Part shown: positions 39,069 through 47,516 of the stretch, piece by piece
Layout of the letters: each line of letters starts with the position of its first letter
Numbering within the stretch: the first letter of the stretch is position 1
Source: Streptomyces luteogriseus
Lineage (GTDB): Bacteria; Actinomycetota; Actinomycetes; Streptomycetales; Streptomycetaceae
DNA length: 64,000 nt
NCBI RefSeq assembly: GCF_014205055.1
Contig: NZ_JACHMS010000001.1
Span: 2,666,001 to 2,730,000, forward strand
Direction of reading: 5' to 3'
Notes under the pieces: generated by a model
What the model was told of the DNA's origin: nothing
Seen by the model: only the letters and a program-made list of their open reading frames with translations
The model's database searches: none
Position numbers and translations under genes: made by a program

Positions 39069-41330
39069 CTACGCGAAGGCGTCCGCCAGGGGCTTCGGCA
39101 GCTCGCCGGTGTGGAGCACGCCCAGCCGCTGGGTGGCCCGGGTCAGGGCCACGTACAGGTCGCTGGTGCCGTACCGGCCGGGCTCGACCACGAGGACGGA
39201 GTCGAACTCCAGGCCCTTGGCCTGGCGCGGGTCGAGCAGGACCACCGTCTGCGTGAGGTCGGGTTCGGCGCCCGCCGTCACCCCGTCCAGCCGGGCCGCG
39301 AGGGAGCGGTGGACGTCGCGCGGCGCGATCACCGCGAGCCTGCCCTCGGAGGGGGTGAGCTCCCCGACCGCCTTGGCGACGGCGCCCGGAAGGTCGTCGG
39401 TGGCGCGTGCCCAGGGCCGTACGCCCGTGGAGCGGACCGAGCTGGGCGGCTCGAACTCCGGGTTCTCGGCACGCACCACGGCCGCCGCGACGTCCATGAT
39501 CTCGGCCGGGGTGCGGTAGTTGACGCCCAGTCGGGTGTGCTCCCAGCGGTCCTCGACGTACGGGGAGAGGATGCCCGACCAGGAACCGACCCCGGCCGCC
39601 TCCGCCGTCTGGGCCGGGTCGCCGACCAGGGTCATCGAGCGGGTCGGGCTGCGCCGCATCAGCAGCCGCCACGCCATCGGCGACAACTCCTGCGCCTCGT
39701 CGACGATGATGTGCCCGAACGCCCAGGTGCGGTCGGCCGCCGCGCGCTCGGCGGCGCTGCGGTGGTCGTCCTCCTCGTGCCGCTCGGCGAACCGCTCGGC
39801 GTCGATGATGTCGTGCGCGGACAGCACCTCGGAGCCCTCGGGGTCGCCCTCCTCCTTGTCCTCGAACTCGTAGGTCCGGGAGGCGTACGACACCTCCAGC
39901 ACGCCCTGCGCGTAGGCGATCTGCTCCTCCCGCTCGCGTGCGGCGCGCTCCCGGGCCAGCCGGTCGTCGTCGCCGAGGAGTTCGGCGGCCTCGTCGAGCA
40001 GCGGCACGTCCGCGACCGTCCAGCGCCGGGTCACCGGGCGACGTACGGCCTCGGCGTCCTCGGCGGACAGGAACTCCTCGGGCGCGGCGAGGAAGTCGGC
40101 GACGAGCCGCTGCGGGGTGAGCACCGGCCACAGCTGGTCGATGGCGGACCAGACGTCGGGGTTCTCCGCGAGGTCGTCGCGGATCTGGGTGATGTCGCTG
40201 GGGTCGAGCAGGCTGGACCCGTCGAAGGGGTCGGTGCCGATCCGCTCCGCGTACAGGTCGGTGAGGGCGTTGAGGATGTGGCCCTCGAAGTGCTCGCGGG
40301 CGGCGTTGTGGGGCAGCTTGGCGGCACGGGTGCGCTCGCGGGCGACGCCGACCAGGCCGTCGTCGAGCATGAGGACTTCGCGGTCGTGCTCGATGGCGAT
40401 CACCGGGTCGGGCAGCGCCTGCCGGCCGCGGACGACCTCGGCGAGGACGTCGGCCATGCCGGCCCGGCCCTTCACCGCGGCGGCCTCGGGTGTGTCGGTC
40501 GCGCTCGCCTTCACCCCGGGGAACAGCTCGCCCACGGTCGCGAGGAGCACACCGGTCTCGCCGAGGGAGGGCAGCACCTCGCCGATGTAGCCGAGGAACG
40601 CCGGGTTGGGCCCGACGATCAGCACGGCCCGTTTGGCGAGCAGTTCCCGGTGCTCGTAGAGCAGGTAGGCGGCGCGGTGCAGGGCGACGGCCGTCTTGCC
40701 GGTGCCGGGGCCGCCCTCGACCACCATGACGCCGCGGTGCGGGGCGCGGATGATGCGGTCCTGGTCGGCCTGGATGGTCTGCACGATGTCGCTCATGCGG
40801 CCGGTGCGCGCCGAGTTGAGGGCGGCGAGCAGGACGGCGTCGCCCGTCGGGTCCTCGTGGCCGGTGCGGGTCTGGTCGCCGAGGTCGAGGATCTCGTCGT
40901 GCAGATGGGTGACCCGGCGGCCGTCGGTGGCGATGTGCCGCCGGCGCCTGAGCCCCATCGGGGTGTGGCCGGTGGCCAGGTAGAAGGGGCGTGCGACGTC
41001 GGCACGCCAGTCGATGAGGACGGGGGTGCGCTCCGCGTCGTCGGTGCGCAGGCCGATCCGGCCGATGCGGTGGGTGATGCCCGAGGTGAGGTCGATCCGG
41101 CCGAAGCACAGGGAGCCGTCCACCGCGTTCAGCGCGGCGAGCAGCCCGGAGCGCTCGGCCACGAGGATGTCCCGCTCGAGTCTGGCCTGCATGGGGGTGT
41201 TGCCCTGCGCGAGCGCGTCCGTGACGGAGGTCTCGGCGTCGCCGCGCAGCGCGTCCACGCGCGCGTACAACCCGTCGATGAATTCCTGTTCCTGGCGCAA
41301 TTCATCGTCCGGAAATTCGGTGTTTGACAA
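39069..41330 (-). CDS. HelD/HelR-type superfamily 1 helicase, RNA polymerase-associated
   Basis: 753 residues. A charged N-terminal coiled coil (DELRQEQEFIDGLYARVDALR) is followed by a UvrD-like motor: Walker A EGGPGTGKTAVALHR (about 207-214), motif II HIIVDEAQELSPMAW, SMTLVGDPAQTA, GVNYRTPAEI, and KGLEFDSVLVVEP with YVALTRATQ. This is the HelD layout. Actinobacterial HelD proteins release stalled RNA polymerase from DNA, and HelR of S. venezuelae also displaces rifampicin. TTG 41330 has GGGAG before it. The upstream region holds an inverted repeat, but I see no rifampicin-associated element (GGGGCTTGC-type palindrome). Confidence 0.85.
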   Translation of the reverse strand: MSNTEFPDDELRQEQEFIDGLYARVDALRGDAETSVTDALAQGNTPMQARLERDILVAERSGLLAALNAVDGSLCFGRIDLTSGITHRIGRIGLRTDDAERTPVLIDWRADVARPFYLATGHTPMGLRRRRHIATDGRRVTHLHDEILDLGDQTRTGHEDPTGDAVLLAALNSARTGRMSDIVQTIQADQDRIIRAPHRGVMVVEGGPGTGKTAVALHRAAYLLYEHRELLAKRAVLIVGPNPAFLGYIGEVLPSLGETGVLLATVGELFPGVKASATDTPEAAAVKGRAGMADVLAEVVRGRQALPDPVIAIEHDREVLMLDDGLVGVARERTRAAKLPHNAAREHFEGHILNALTDLYAERIGTDPFDGSSLLDPSDITQIRDDLAENPDVWSAIDQLWPVLTPQRLVADFLAAPEEFLSAEDAEAVRRPVTRRWTVADVPLLDEAAELLGDDDRLARERAAREREEQIAYAQGVLEVSYASRTYEFEDKEEGDPEGSEVLSAHDIIDAERFAERHEEDDHRSAAERAAADRTWAFGHIIVDEAQELSPMAWRLLMRRSPTRSMTLVGDPAQTAEAAGVGSWSGILSPYVEDRWEHTRLGVNYRTPAEIMDVAAAVVRAENPEFEPPSSVRSTGVRPWARATDDLPGAVAKAVGELTPSEGRLAVIAPRDVHRSLAARLDGVTAGAEPDLTQTVVLLDPRQAKGLEFDSVLVVEPGRYGTSDLYVALTRATQRLGVLHTGELPKPLADAFA

Positions 41331-41372
41331 TTCCGCTCCCGCCCGGATATACTGTGCTCACTGAACTTCACT

Positions 41373-41408
41373 GTGACTTCTGGCGGGCTTCAATCCGCGT
41401 GAAGTCAC
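41373..41408. promoter_or_regulatory. Inverted repeat upstream of the HelD-like gene
   Basis: GTGACTTC (41373-41380) and GAAGTCAC (41401-41408) are perfect 8-bp arms 20 bp apart, 43 to 78 bp before the TTG start. The region is AT-richer than its surroundings, with TATAT near 41350. It may be an operator for a helical-phase dimer pair. Confidence 0.5.
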
Positions 41409-41428
41409 GAACAAACAAATATACGCAG

Positions 41429-41464
41429 AGAAATCCCCCGAGCGCAATTACTCGGGGGATTTCT
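41429..41464 (-). terminator. Hairpin terminator after the thioredoxin gene
   Basis: AGAAATCCCCCGAG (41429-41442) and CTCGGGGGATTTCT (41451-41464) pair over 14 bp with an 8-nt loop. It lies 30 nt past the thioredoxin stop and separates that operon from the HelD-like gene. The A-rich left arm gives a U-rich end on the minus strand, so it looks intrinsic. Confidence 0.9.
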
Positions 41465-41493
41465 GTATCCGGGCCGTGTTTTCGGGCGGCCGC

Positions 41494-41820
41494 TCACATC
41501 ACGTCGGCCAGCTCCTCCAGCAGCCGCCGCTTGGCCCGGGCCCCGACCATCGACTTCACGGGCTCGCCGCCGCGGAACACCATGAAGGTCGGCATCGAGA
41601 GCACCTTGTAGGCGTTGGTCGTCTCCGGGTTGGAGTCGACGTCCAGCTGCACGACCTTCAGCCGGTCGCCCTCCTCGGAGGCGAGGGCCTTGAGCACCGG
41701 GCCCATCTGCCGGCAGGGCGGGCACCAGCCGGCGGTGAACTCCACCAGCACCGGCAGCTCAGCGCCGATCACCTCCGCCTCGAAGTCCGCGTCCGTCACG
41801 TCGGTCACACCGGTCACCAT
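41494..41820 (-). CDS. Thioredoxin with WCPPC active site
   Basis: 108 residues forming one thioredoxin fold. The active site is GWCPPCRQM with C33 and C36; CPPC replaces the usual CGPC, which in engineered and natural variants shifts the redox potential. The cis-Pro loop is SMPTFMVFRGGEPV. It reduces protein disulfides in the cytoplasm. ATG 41820 follows GGGAGGGGA. The gene overlaps the upstream MerR gene by 7 nt, so the two are co-transcribed and probably co-regulated. Confidence 0.92.
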   Translation of the reverse strand: MVTGVTDVTDADFEAEVIGAELPVLVEFTAGWCPPCRQMGPVLKALASEEGDRLKVVQLDVDSNPETTNAYKVLSMPTFMVFRGGEPVKSMVGARAKRRLLEELADVM

Positions 41821-42242
41821 GGGTCCCCTCCCAGCTCGCACGCGGGTTCCGGACCGCCCGGAACCTCCGCCTCGGCGGCCAGCCCGTCGCGCGCCAGCTC
41901 GGCCTTCTCCAGTTGCCGCGCGACGGTGTCCCGCACCCCGCTCAGCTGGCCGATCAGCGCGTCGAGCTCGTCCAGCTTGCGCCGGTAGACCGCGAGCGAC
42001 GCCGGGCAGGAGTCGCCCTGGGGGTGCCCGGCGCGCAGGCACTCCACGAAGGGCCGCGTCTCCTCCAGGTCGAACCCGAAGTCCTGGAGCGTCCTGATCT
42101 GCCGCAGCAGCCGCAGGTCGCTCTCGTCGTAGGTCCGGTATCCGTTGCCCGTGCGCCGCGCGGGCAGCAGCCCCCGCGACTCGTAGTACCGCAGCGTCCG
42201 CGTCGTGGTCCCGGCCCGTGCGGCCAGCTCGCCGATTCGCAT
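41814..42242 (-). CDS. MerR-family regulator coupled to thioredoxin
   Basis: 142 residues. The winged helix is MRIGELAARAGTTTRTLRYY, then GNGYRTYDESDLRLLRQI. A long dimer helix ends the protein. The effector region contains ECLRAGHPQGDSCPASL, with two Cys and a His, as in MerR proteins that sense metals or redox stress; which one is not shown. ATG 42242 has no ribosome binding site because the predicted transcript starts there. The downstream thioredoxin overlap suggests a redox-sensing operon. Confidence 0.88.
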   Translation of the reverse strand: MRIGELAARAGTTTRTLRYYESRGLLPARRTGNGYRTYDESDLRLLRQIRTLQDFGFDLEETRPFVECLRAGHPQGDSCPASLAVYRRKLDELDALIGQLSGVRDTVARQLEKAELARDGLAAEAEVPGGPEPACELGGDPW

Positions 42243-42249
42243 GCGGTCG

Positions 42250-42280
42250 AACGTAATCCTTGACCCCGGCGTCAAGGCAA
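42250..42280 (-). promoter_or_regulatory. MerR-type promoter and operator inside the asnC 3' end
   Basis: TTGCCT (-35, 42280-42275) and TACGTT (-10, 42255-42250) are 19 bp apart on the minus strand. CCTTGAC-N6-GTCAAGG (42258-42277) is centred between them. The -10 is 7 bp from ATG 42242, the same distance as at the 4.4-kb MerR gene, predicting a leaderless mRNA. The -35 box lies within the last codons of the asnC-type gene. Confidence 0.8.
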
Positions 42281-42781
42281 CAGCGGTGTGCGCTCCACCG
42301 GGGAGGTCAGCACGATCGACGTCGTGGTGCGGCCGAGCACGGAGACGTCCTCCAGGACGTTTTCCAGGTGGACGGTGTCGCGGACGGCGACCTTGAGGAT
42401 CCAGCAGTCCTCCCCGACCACGTGGTGCACCTCGGTGATCTCGGGGCGCTCGATCAGCTCCAGGGTCCTGGGGTGCTTGAGGGTGTAGCCGCCGTGCGGG
42501 TTCACGCGGATGAACGCCTGGATGCCGTAGCCGAGCCGGGCCGGCACGACATGGGCGCCGTAGCCGCTGATCACGCCCGCCGCCTCAAGCCGCCGCACCC
42601 GCTCGGTGACGGCCGCGGGGCTGAGCCTGACCCGGCGGCCGAGCTCGCTGAGCTTGATCCGGCCGTCGGTCTGGAGCAGCAGGAGGATCTGCCGGTCCAC
42701 CGCGTCGAAGGCCACCGATGTTTCGTCGGCGGCGGCGCGCAACTGCCGTGGTTCTTTCGGTGCCGAGGTCTGAACTCCCAT
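42272..42781 (-). CDS. Lrp/AsnC-family transcriptional regulator
   Basis: 169 residues. The HTH is FDAVDRQILLLLQTDGRIKL, then SELGRRVRLSPAAVTERVRRLEAAGVI, followed by an AsnC ligand-binding (RAM) domain containing EVHHVVGEDCWILKV. Such proteins sense amino acids and control neighbouring genes. ATG 42781 follows GAAGGGGG. Only 39 bp separate it from the divergent epimerase gene, so it probably controls that gene and itself. The family member and ligand are unknown. Confidence 0.9.
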   Translation of the reverse strand: MGVQTSAPKEPRQLRAAADETSVAFDAVDRQILLLLQTDGRIKLSELGRRVRLSPAAVTERVRRLEAAGVISGYGAHVVPARLGYGIQAFIRVNPHGGYTLKHPRTLELIERPEITEVHHVVGEDCWILKVAVRDTVHLENVLEDVSVLGRTTTSIVLTSPVERTPLLP

Positions 42782-42820
42782 GGTTCCCCCTTCAGAGCGC
42801 GAATGTACGCCGGGAGAATT

Positions 42821-43741
42821 ATGGCCATGGAAAAGGCTCTGAACGTCCTGGTCATCGGCGGGAACCGTTACGTCGGAAAGCGTCTGCTCGCACGGCTGCT
42901 CGACGACGGCCACCGCGTCACCGTGCTGAACCGGGGGTCATCCCCGCCGCCCGCCGGGGTGGAGCACCTGCGCGCCGACCGGAACGACGAAGGGGCACTG
43001 GCCGGTGCGCTCGGCTCGCGGCTCTTCGACGTCGTCGTCGACCAGGTCTGCTACACCCCGCGCCAGGCGGCGATCGCCCGCCGCGTCTTCTCCGGGCGCA
43101 CCCGCCGCTATGTGATGACCTCGACGGTCGAGGTGTACGAATACGAGGACTCCCCCGCCCTCGTACGCGAGGAGGCGGTCGACCCGGCCACCGTCACCGT
43201 CGACCTCGAACTCCCCTGGGACGAACCCGCGTTCCTGGAGGCCCACTACGGGGAGGGCAAGCGGCAGGCCGAGGCGGTCTTCGCCGCCGGGGGCGCCGCG
43301 CTGCCGTACACGGCGGTGCGGGTGGCCCATGTGCTGGGCGGGGACGATGACTTCACCGGCAGGCTGGCCCACTACGCCGAGCGGATACGCACCGGCGAGC
43401 CGATCGCCGTGCCGGCGGTGAACCGGCCGGCCACCTATGTGTACGTCGAGGAGATCGCCCGCTTCCTGGCCTGGGCGGCGGGCGAGGACTTCACCGGCCC
43501 GGTGAACGCGGCCTCCTCCGGGGCGCTGAGCACCGAGGAGCTGTGCGCGGCGGTCGCCGTTCATGTCCCCGGCGGCCGGGCCGGGTTCCGGCCCGTGGAG
43601 GTCGGCGAGGTCTCTCCCTTCTCCTTCCGCCGCTCCTACGGCATGGACAACGGCCGGGCCGCCCGGCTCGGCTTCACCTTCGGCGAGGCCCGCCAGTGGC
43701 TGCCGCGTGCCGTCGCCGAGACACTCGGGGAGGGCGGCTGA
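42821..43741 (+). CDS. NAD(P)-dependent epimerase/dehydratase-like protein
   Basis: 306 residues of the extended SDR fold. The dinucleotide site is LNVLVIGGNRYVGKRLLARLL, modified from GxxGxxG. VVDQVCYTPRQ and YVMTSTVEVYEYED contain the Ser/Thr of the active site, and HYGEGKRQAE the Tyr-xxx-Lys equivalent (Y then GEGK). This resembles plant/cyanobacterial CSP41-like and actinobacterial reductases of unknown substrate. ATG 42821 has GGGAG 6 nt before it; a second in-frame ATG is at 42827. The aldo/keto reductase begins 1 nt after its stop. Confidence 0.82.
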   Translation: MAMEKALNVLVIGGNRYVGKRLLARLLDDGHRVTVLNRGSSPPPAGVEHLRADRNDEGALAGALGSRLFDVVVDQVCYTPRQAAIARRVFSGRTRRYVMTSTVEVYEYEDSPALVREEAVDPATVTVDLELPWDEPAFLEAHYGEGKRQAEAVFAAGGAALPYTAVRVAHVLGGDDDFTGRLAHYAERIRTGEPIAVPAVNRPATYVYVEEIARFLAWAAGEDFTGPVNAASSGALSTEELCAAVAVHVPGGRAGFRPVEVGEVSPFSFRRSYGMDNGRAARLGFTFGEARQWLPRAVAETLGEGG

Positions 43742-43742
43742 C

Positions 43743-44663
43743 ATGCGCTACAGGACACTCGGCGGGCTGCGGGTGAGTGCGGTCGGGCTCGGCGCGATGC
43801 CGCTGTCCATCGAGGGCCGGCCGGACGAGGAGCGCGCCCTGGCCACCGTGCACGCCGCCCTCGACGCGGGCGTGACGCTGCTGGACACGGCCGACTCGTA
43901 CCATCTGCCGGGCGCGGAGCCCGGGCACAACGAACGCCTGGTGGCCCGCGCGCTGGCCGCCTACGGCGGTGACACCTCCGGCGTCCTGGTGGCGACGAAG
44001 GGCGGCCGCGGCCGCCCGGCGGGCGGCGACTGGACGGTGAACGGCTCCCCCCGTCACCTCAAGGCCGCGGCGGAGGCGTCGCGTGAGCGGCTGGGGGTGG
44101 AGGCGATCGGCCTCTACCAACTGCACAAGCCCGACCCCGCGGTGCCCTTCGAGGAGTCGGTCGGCGCCCTGCGCGAGTTGCTCGACGCGGGCACGATCCG
44201 GCTGGCCGGTGTGTCCAACGCGGACGCGGACCAGATCCGCCGGGCGCGGGGGATCCTCGGCGACCGGCTGGTGTCGGTGCAGAACCGGTACTCCCCCGCC
44301 TTCCGGGACAGTGAGCCGGAGCTGCGGCTGTGCGAGGAGCTGGGGCTGGCGTTCCTGCCGTGGAGCCCGCTCGGCGGGCTGTCCCGCAGCTCCCTGGACG
44401 GGCCGTCGCGCACGGAGGGGGCGGATCGCTTCGCCGCGTTCCACGCGGTGGCGGCGGAGCGCGGTGTCAGTCCCCAACAGGTCGGCCTGGCCTGGCTGCT
44501 GGCCCGCTCCCCGTCGGTCGTCCCGATCCCGGGGGCGACCCGGCCAGGGACGATCAGGGACTCGGCAGCAGCAGCGGACCTGCTGCTCACCCCGGAGGAG
44601 ACGACCCGGCTGGACGAGGCGACCGGGGGCGGGGCGCACCCGGCACCGGTCACGCACGTGTAG
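43743..44663 (+). CDS. Aldo/keto reductase
   Basis: 306 residues of the AKR barrel. The tetrad is visible as DTADSYHLPG (Asp and Tyr), VATKGGRGR (Lys) and LYQLHKPDP (His). SVQNRYSPAF and IPGATRPGTIRDS give the strand and NADPH-binding segments. It reduces an aldehyde or ketone with NADPH; the substrate is unknown. It starts 1 nt after the epimerase stop, so the two form an operon facing the AsnC gene. Confidence 0.9.
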   Translation: MRYRTLGGLRVSAVGLGAMPLSIEGRPDEERALATVHAALDAGVTLLDTADSYHLPGAEPGHNERLVARALAAYGGDTSGVLVATKGGRGRPAGGDWTVNGSPRHLKAAAEASRERLGVEAIGLYQLHKPDPAVPFEESVGALRELLDAGTIRLAGVSNADADQIRRARGILGDRLVSVQNRYSPAFRDSEPELRLCEELGLAFLPWSPLGGLSRSSLDGPSRTEGADRFAAFHAVAAERGVSPQQVGLAWLLARSPSVVPIPGATRPGTIRDSAAAADLLLTPEETTRLDEATGGGAHPAPVTHV

Positions 44664-44998
44664 TCGTCCCGAGTGCGGGTGGGGCAGCGACCGCAGGGCG
44701 GACGGGAACCCGGCCAACGCGGCGAACGTGTCCGGCCGGAGGAGACAGCCGGCCCGGTGCCCGGCCGTCTTCGGTCACGGTCACCGACGCGCCACCACAC
44801 CGGTCTCCCGGCGGGGCGAGCCGGAGGCGGTCACGGACTCGGGCACCGTGACGGACTGCGCGGTCGGACCACGTCGGGTCGGGCGCGTATGCGGCGCCTG
44901 CCGCTCATTGGCGGTGGCGCCGCTCTCGCGTCAGTCAGGGGCCGCCGTGTGCGCGACGTCCCGCCTGCCGGGGGGCGGCGGGAGGTCGCGGTCACGGT
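44664..44998. other. Intergenic region with a weak hairpin
   Basis: About 335 bp between convergent genes, with no reading frame I trust. GTCACGG (44830-44836) and CCGTGAC (44846-44852) form a 7-bp stem with a 9-nt loop that may end either transcript. The rest shows nothing I can name. Confidence 0.5.
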
Positions 44999-46672
44999 CT
45001 AGCGGGCCCCGGCGGACTCCAGTTCCCTGTTCTCGTCCGCGGGCTCGTCCGCCGTCTTCTCCTTGCCGGGCAGGAGCAGCGCCACCACCACCGTGCCGAT
45101 GCCCAGGATCACGGCCCCGATCATGCTGGTGTGGGCGACCGCGTCGGAGAACGCTGATCCGACCGCGTCGGCCATCTGCCGGGCGCCGCCGCCGAGTTGC
45201 CCGGCCTGGGCCCGGAGTCGCTCCGCCTGCTGGGGGTCACCGGTGTGCGCGGCCTGCTCGGCGAGCTGCCGCGCCTTGTCGCCGATGCCCTGGGCGACGG
45301 CGTATCCGGCTCCGACGGAGTCCTGGGCGGTGGACAGGGAGGAGGCGGGGAGCTTGCTGCCGGCCGTGGCGTCCGAGAGGTGGCCGGAGTACGACGTCGC
45401 CAGCAGCGAGCCCAGGATGGCGATGCCGAGCGAGCCGCCGAGCTCCAGCGACGTGTCGTTCACGGCGCCGCCGACGCCCAGCTCCGACTCCGGGAACGCC
45501 CCCATGATCGCGTCGGTGCAGGGCGACAGCGCGAGCCCGATGGAGAGGCCGAGGACGATCAGGGGCGCGACGAAGTCGCCGTACGACGAACCGGCGTCGA
45601 CCTGGGTGAGGAGCGCCAGGGCCGCCGTGCCGCCGACCATGCCGGCCGTGACGGTCCACTTCATGCCGACCCGGGGTGTGAGGAAGCCGGTGAGGGCCGC
45701 CCCCACGAACACGGCGCCCGCCAGCGGCAGCATGCGCAGGCCCGTGTCCAGGGCGTCGTAGCCGAGGACGAACTGGAGGTGCTGCGTGAGGTAGTAGAAG
45801 GCGCCGAAGACCGCGAGGAAGAACAGGGCGACGGCGAGGTTGGAGCCGGCGAAGCCGCGGTTCGTGAAGCGGCGGACGTCGAGCAGCGGGCGCGGGTGGC
45901 GCAGCTCCCAGACGATGAAGGCGACCAGCCCGGCTCCGGCGACGACCGCCGCCGTGACGGCCTTGACGCCCCAGCCGAAGTGCGGACCCTCGATGATCAT
46001 GTAGACCAGCGCGGCGATCCACACCACCGACAGCAGTCCGCCGCCGTAGTCGATGCGCCCGCGGTCCGCGGCCTTGGACGGCGGTACGAGGACGAAGGCG
46101 CCGAGCATGGCGAGGACCGCGATGGGGACGTTGATGAGGAACGTCGACGACCAGCCGTGGTCCGCGAGCAGCGCGCCGGCGACCAGCGGCCCGGCCGCGA
46201 TGGCGAGACCGGCGGTGGCGGTCCACAGGGTGATGGCCTTGGCCCGTTCGGCGCGCGGGAAGGTCGAGGCGAGGAGGGACAGCGTGGCGGGCATGATCAT
46301 CGCGGCACCGGCGCCCATCACGGCCCGAGCGGCGATGACCGTCGTGGCGCTGTCGGCGAGGTAGCCGAAGACGGAGCCGCCCGCGAACACCACCAGCCCG
46401 AGGACGAGCGCGCCCCGGCGGCTGTACTTGTCGCCTATCGCGCCGAGCAGCAGCATCAGCGCGGCGTAGGGGACGGTGTAGCCGTCGATCACCCACTGCA
46501 GGTCGGCGCTGTTCAGGCCGAGGTCCGCGGTCATGTCGGGCGCGGCGACCGTGAGGGCGGTGTTGGCCATCACGATGATCAGCAGGCTGAGGCAGAGCAC
46601 GAGGAGCGCCCACCAGCGGCGTGCGTAGGGGCGGTCCATCCTCTCGGCCGGTTCGTTCATGAGGAGTCGCAT
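44999..46672 (-). CDS. MFS multidrug exporter, DHA2 (14-TM) family
   Basis: 557 residues with 14 predicted membrane segments. Motif A is GAIGDKYSRRGALV, and motif C lies in WTATAGLAIAAGPLVAGALL (GP-x-x-AG). A soluble stretch (TGDPQQAERLRAQAGQ) precedes the last helix. These pumps export cationic dyes, antibiotics or biocides using the proton gradient. The start is uncertain: ATG 46672 and ATG 46660 both lack a good box, and TTG 46708 lies within the operator. It is divergent from a TetR gene, with three operators between, so TetR repression is likely. Confidence 0.9.
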   Translation of the reverse strand: MRLLMNEPAERMDRPYARRWWALLVLCLSLLIIVMANTALTVAAPDMTADLGLNSADLQWVIDGYTVPYAALMLLLGAIGDKYSRRGALVLGLVVFAGGSVFGYLADSATTVIAARAVMGAGAAMIMPATLSLLASTFPRAERAKAITLWTATAGLAIAAGPLVAGALLADHGWSSTFLINVPIAVLAMLGAFVLVPPSKAADRGRIDYGGGLLSVVWIAALVYMIIEGPHFGWGVKAVTAAVVAGAGLVAFIVWELRHPRPLLDVRRFTNRGFAGSNLAVALFFLAVFGAFYYLTQHLQFVLGYDALDTGLRMLPLAGAVFVGAALTGFLTPRVGMKWTVTAGMVGGTAALALLTQVDAGSSYGDFVAPLIVLGLSIGLALSPCTDAIMGAFPESELGVGGAVNDTSLELGGSLGIAILGSLLATSYSGHLSDATAGSKLPASSLSTAQDSVGAGYAVAQGIGDKARQLAEQAAHTGDPQQAERLRAQAGQLGGGARQMADAVGSAFSDAVAHTSMIGAVILGIGTVVVALLLPGKEKTADEPADENRELESAGAR

Positions 46673-46697
46673 GGCGGGGGTTGCCTTCCCGGCTTGA

Positions 46698-46762
46698 GTT
46701 GCACACAACTGTGCACTTGCACAACGATGTGCAATCTACGCCGTTGCACAGCGCTGTGCAAC
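46698..46762. promoter_or_regulatory. Triple TetR-type operator between the exporter and tetR genes
   Basis: Three copies of TTGCACA-N4-TGTGCAA: 46699-46716 (last base differs), 46717-46734 (perfect) and 46744-46761 (perfect, within the 20-bp palindrome GTTGCACAGCGCTGTGCAAC). Starts are 18 and 27 bp apart, so each site is offset by a multiple of 9 bp. They cover the likely promoters of both genes. Confidence 0.9.
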
Positions 46763-46781
46763 TCGATGGGAGAGGGGCACA

Positions 46782-47396
46782 ATGACGTCCATGACCACGG
46801 GAACCAGCCGGGCCGACGCCAACCGTCGCCGCATCCTCGACGTCGCCCTCGCCGAGCTGCTGCGCGACCCCGACGCGTCCATGGACCAGATCGCGCGGGC
46901 CGCGGGCGTCGTACGGCGCACGGTGTACGGGCACTTCCCGAGCCGCGAGGCGCTGATCAGCACGCTCGTGGACGAGGCCGTGGAGGCGCTGTCGGCGGCG
47001 CACGCGGCGGGCCGCGAGGACGTGCGGGACCCGGCGGAGGCCGTGGCTCGCTCGGTGCTGGCGGTGTGGGCGATCGCCGACCGCTACCGGCTGCTGGTCG
47101 CACTCGCCCAGCGCACGGTCACCATGCAGGGCATCCGGGAGCGGCTCGCCCCGGTCCGCCAGGAGAGCATCGGGTTGCTGCAGCGCGGGCTGGACGAGGA
47201 CGTCTTCAGCTCACCGCTGCCGGCTCCGGCCCTGGCGTATGTGCACGAGCAGATGCTGTTCGCGGTGATGGAGGCGGTGAACGACGGCCTGCTGGCAGCG
47301 CGAGAGGCGGGCCGCTGCGCCGCGGTCACCGTACTGACCGCGGCGGGCGTGCCCGCCTCTAAGGCCACCGATCTGGTGGCGAAGCTGAACGATTGA
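46782..47396 (+). CDS. TetR-family repressor of the divergent exporter
   Basis: 204 residues. The HTH is DANRRRILDVALAELL, then ASMDQIARAAGVVRRTVYGHFPSREAL. The C-terminal helical domain binds an unknown ligand. ATG 46782 follows GAGAGGGG. It is divergent from the multidrug exporter, with three operator-like palindromes between the starts, the nearest ending 20 bp before this ATG, so autoregulation is also expected. The bound ligand is probably a substrate of the pump. Confidence 0.92.
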   Translation: MTSMTTGTSRADANRRRILDVALAELLRDPDASMDQIARAAGVVRRTVYGHFPSREALISTLVDEAVEALSAAHAAGREDVRDPAEAVARSVLAVWAIADRYRLLVALAQRTVTMQGIRERLAPVRQESIGLLQRGLDEDVFSSPLPAPALAYVHEQMLFAVMEAVNDGLLAAREAGRCAAVTVLTAAGVPASKATDLVAKLND

Positions 47397-47516
47397 TCTG
47401 TCCGTGCGCTGCTGATGCGTATGTGCGCTGCCGATCTGTCGGTGCGCTGTGGACCGGGCGGCTGAGCGACGGGGGGACACCCAGCCGCCCGGAGTCTCAC
47501 GGGGGCGGCGCGGCCG

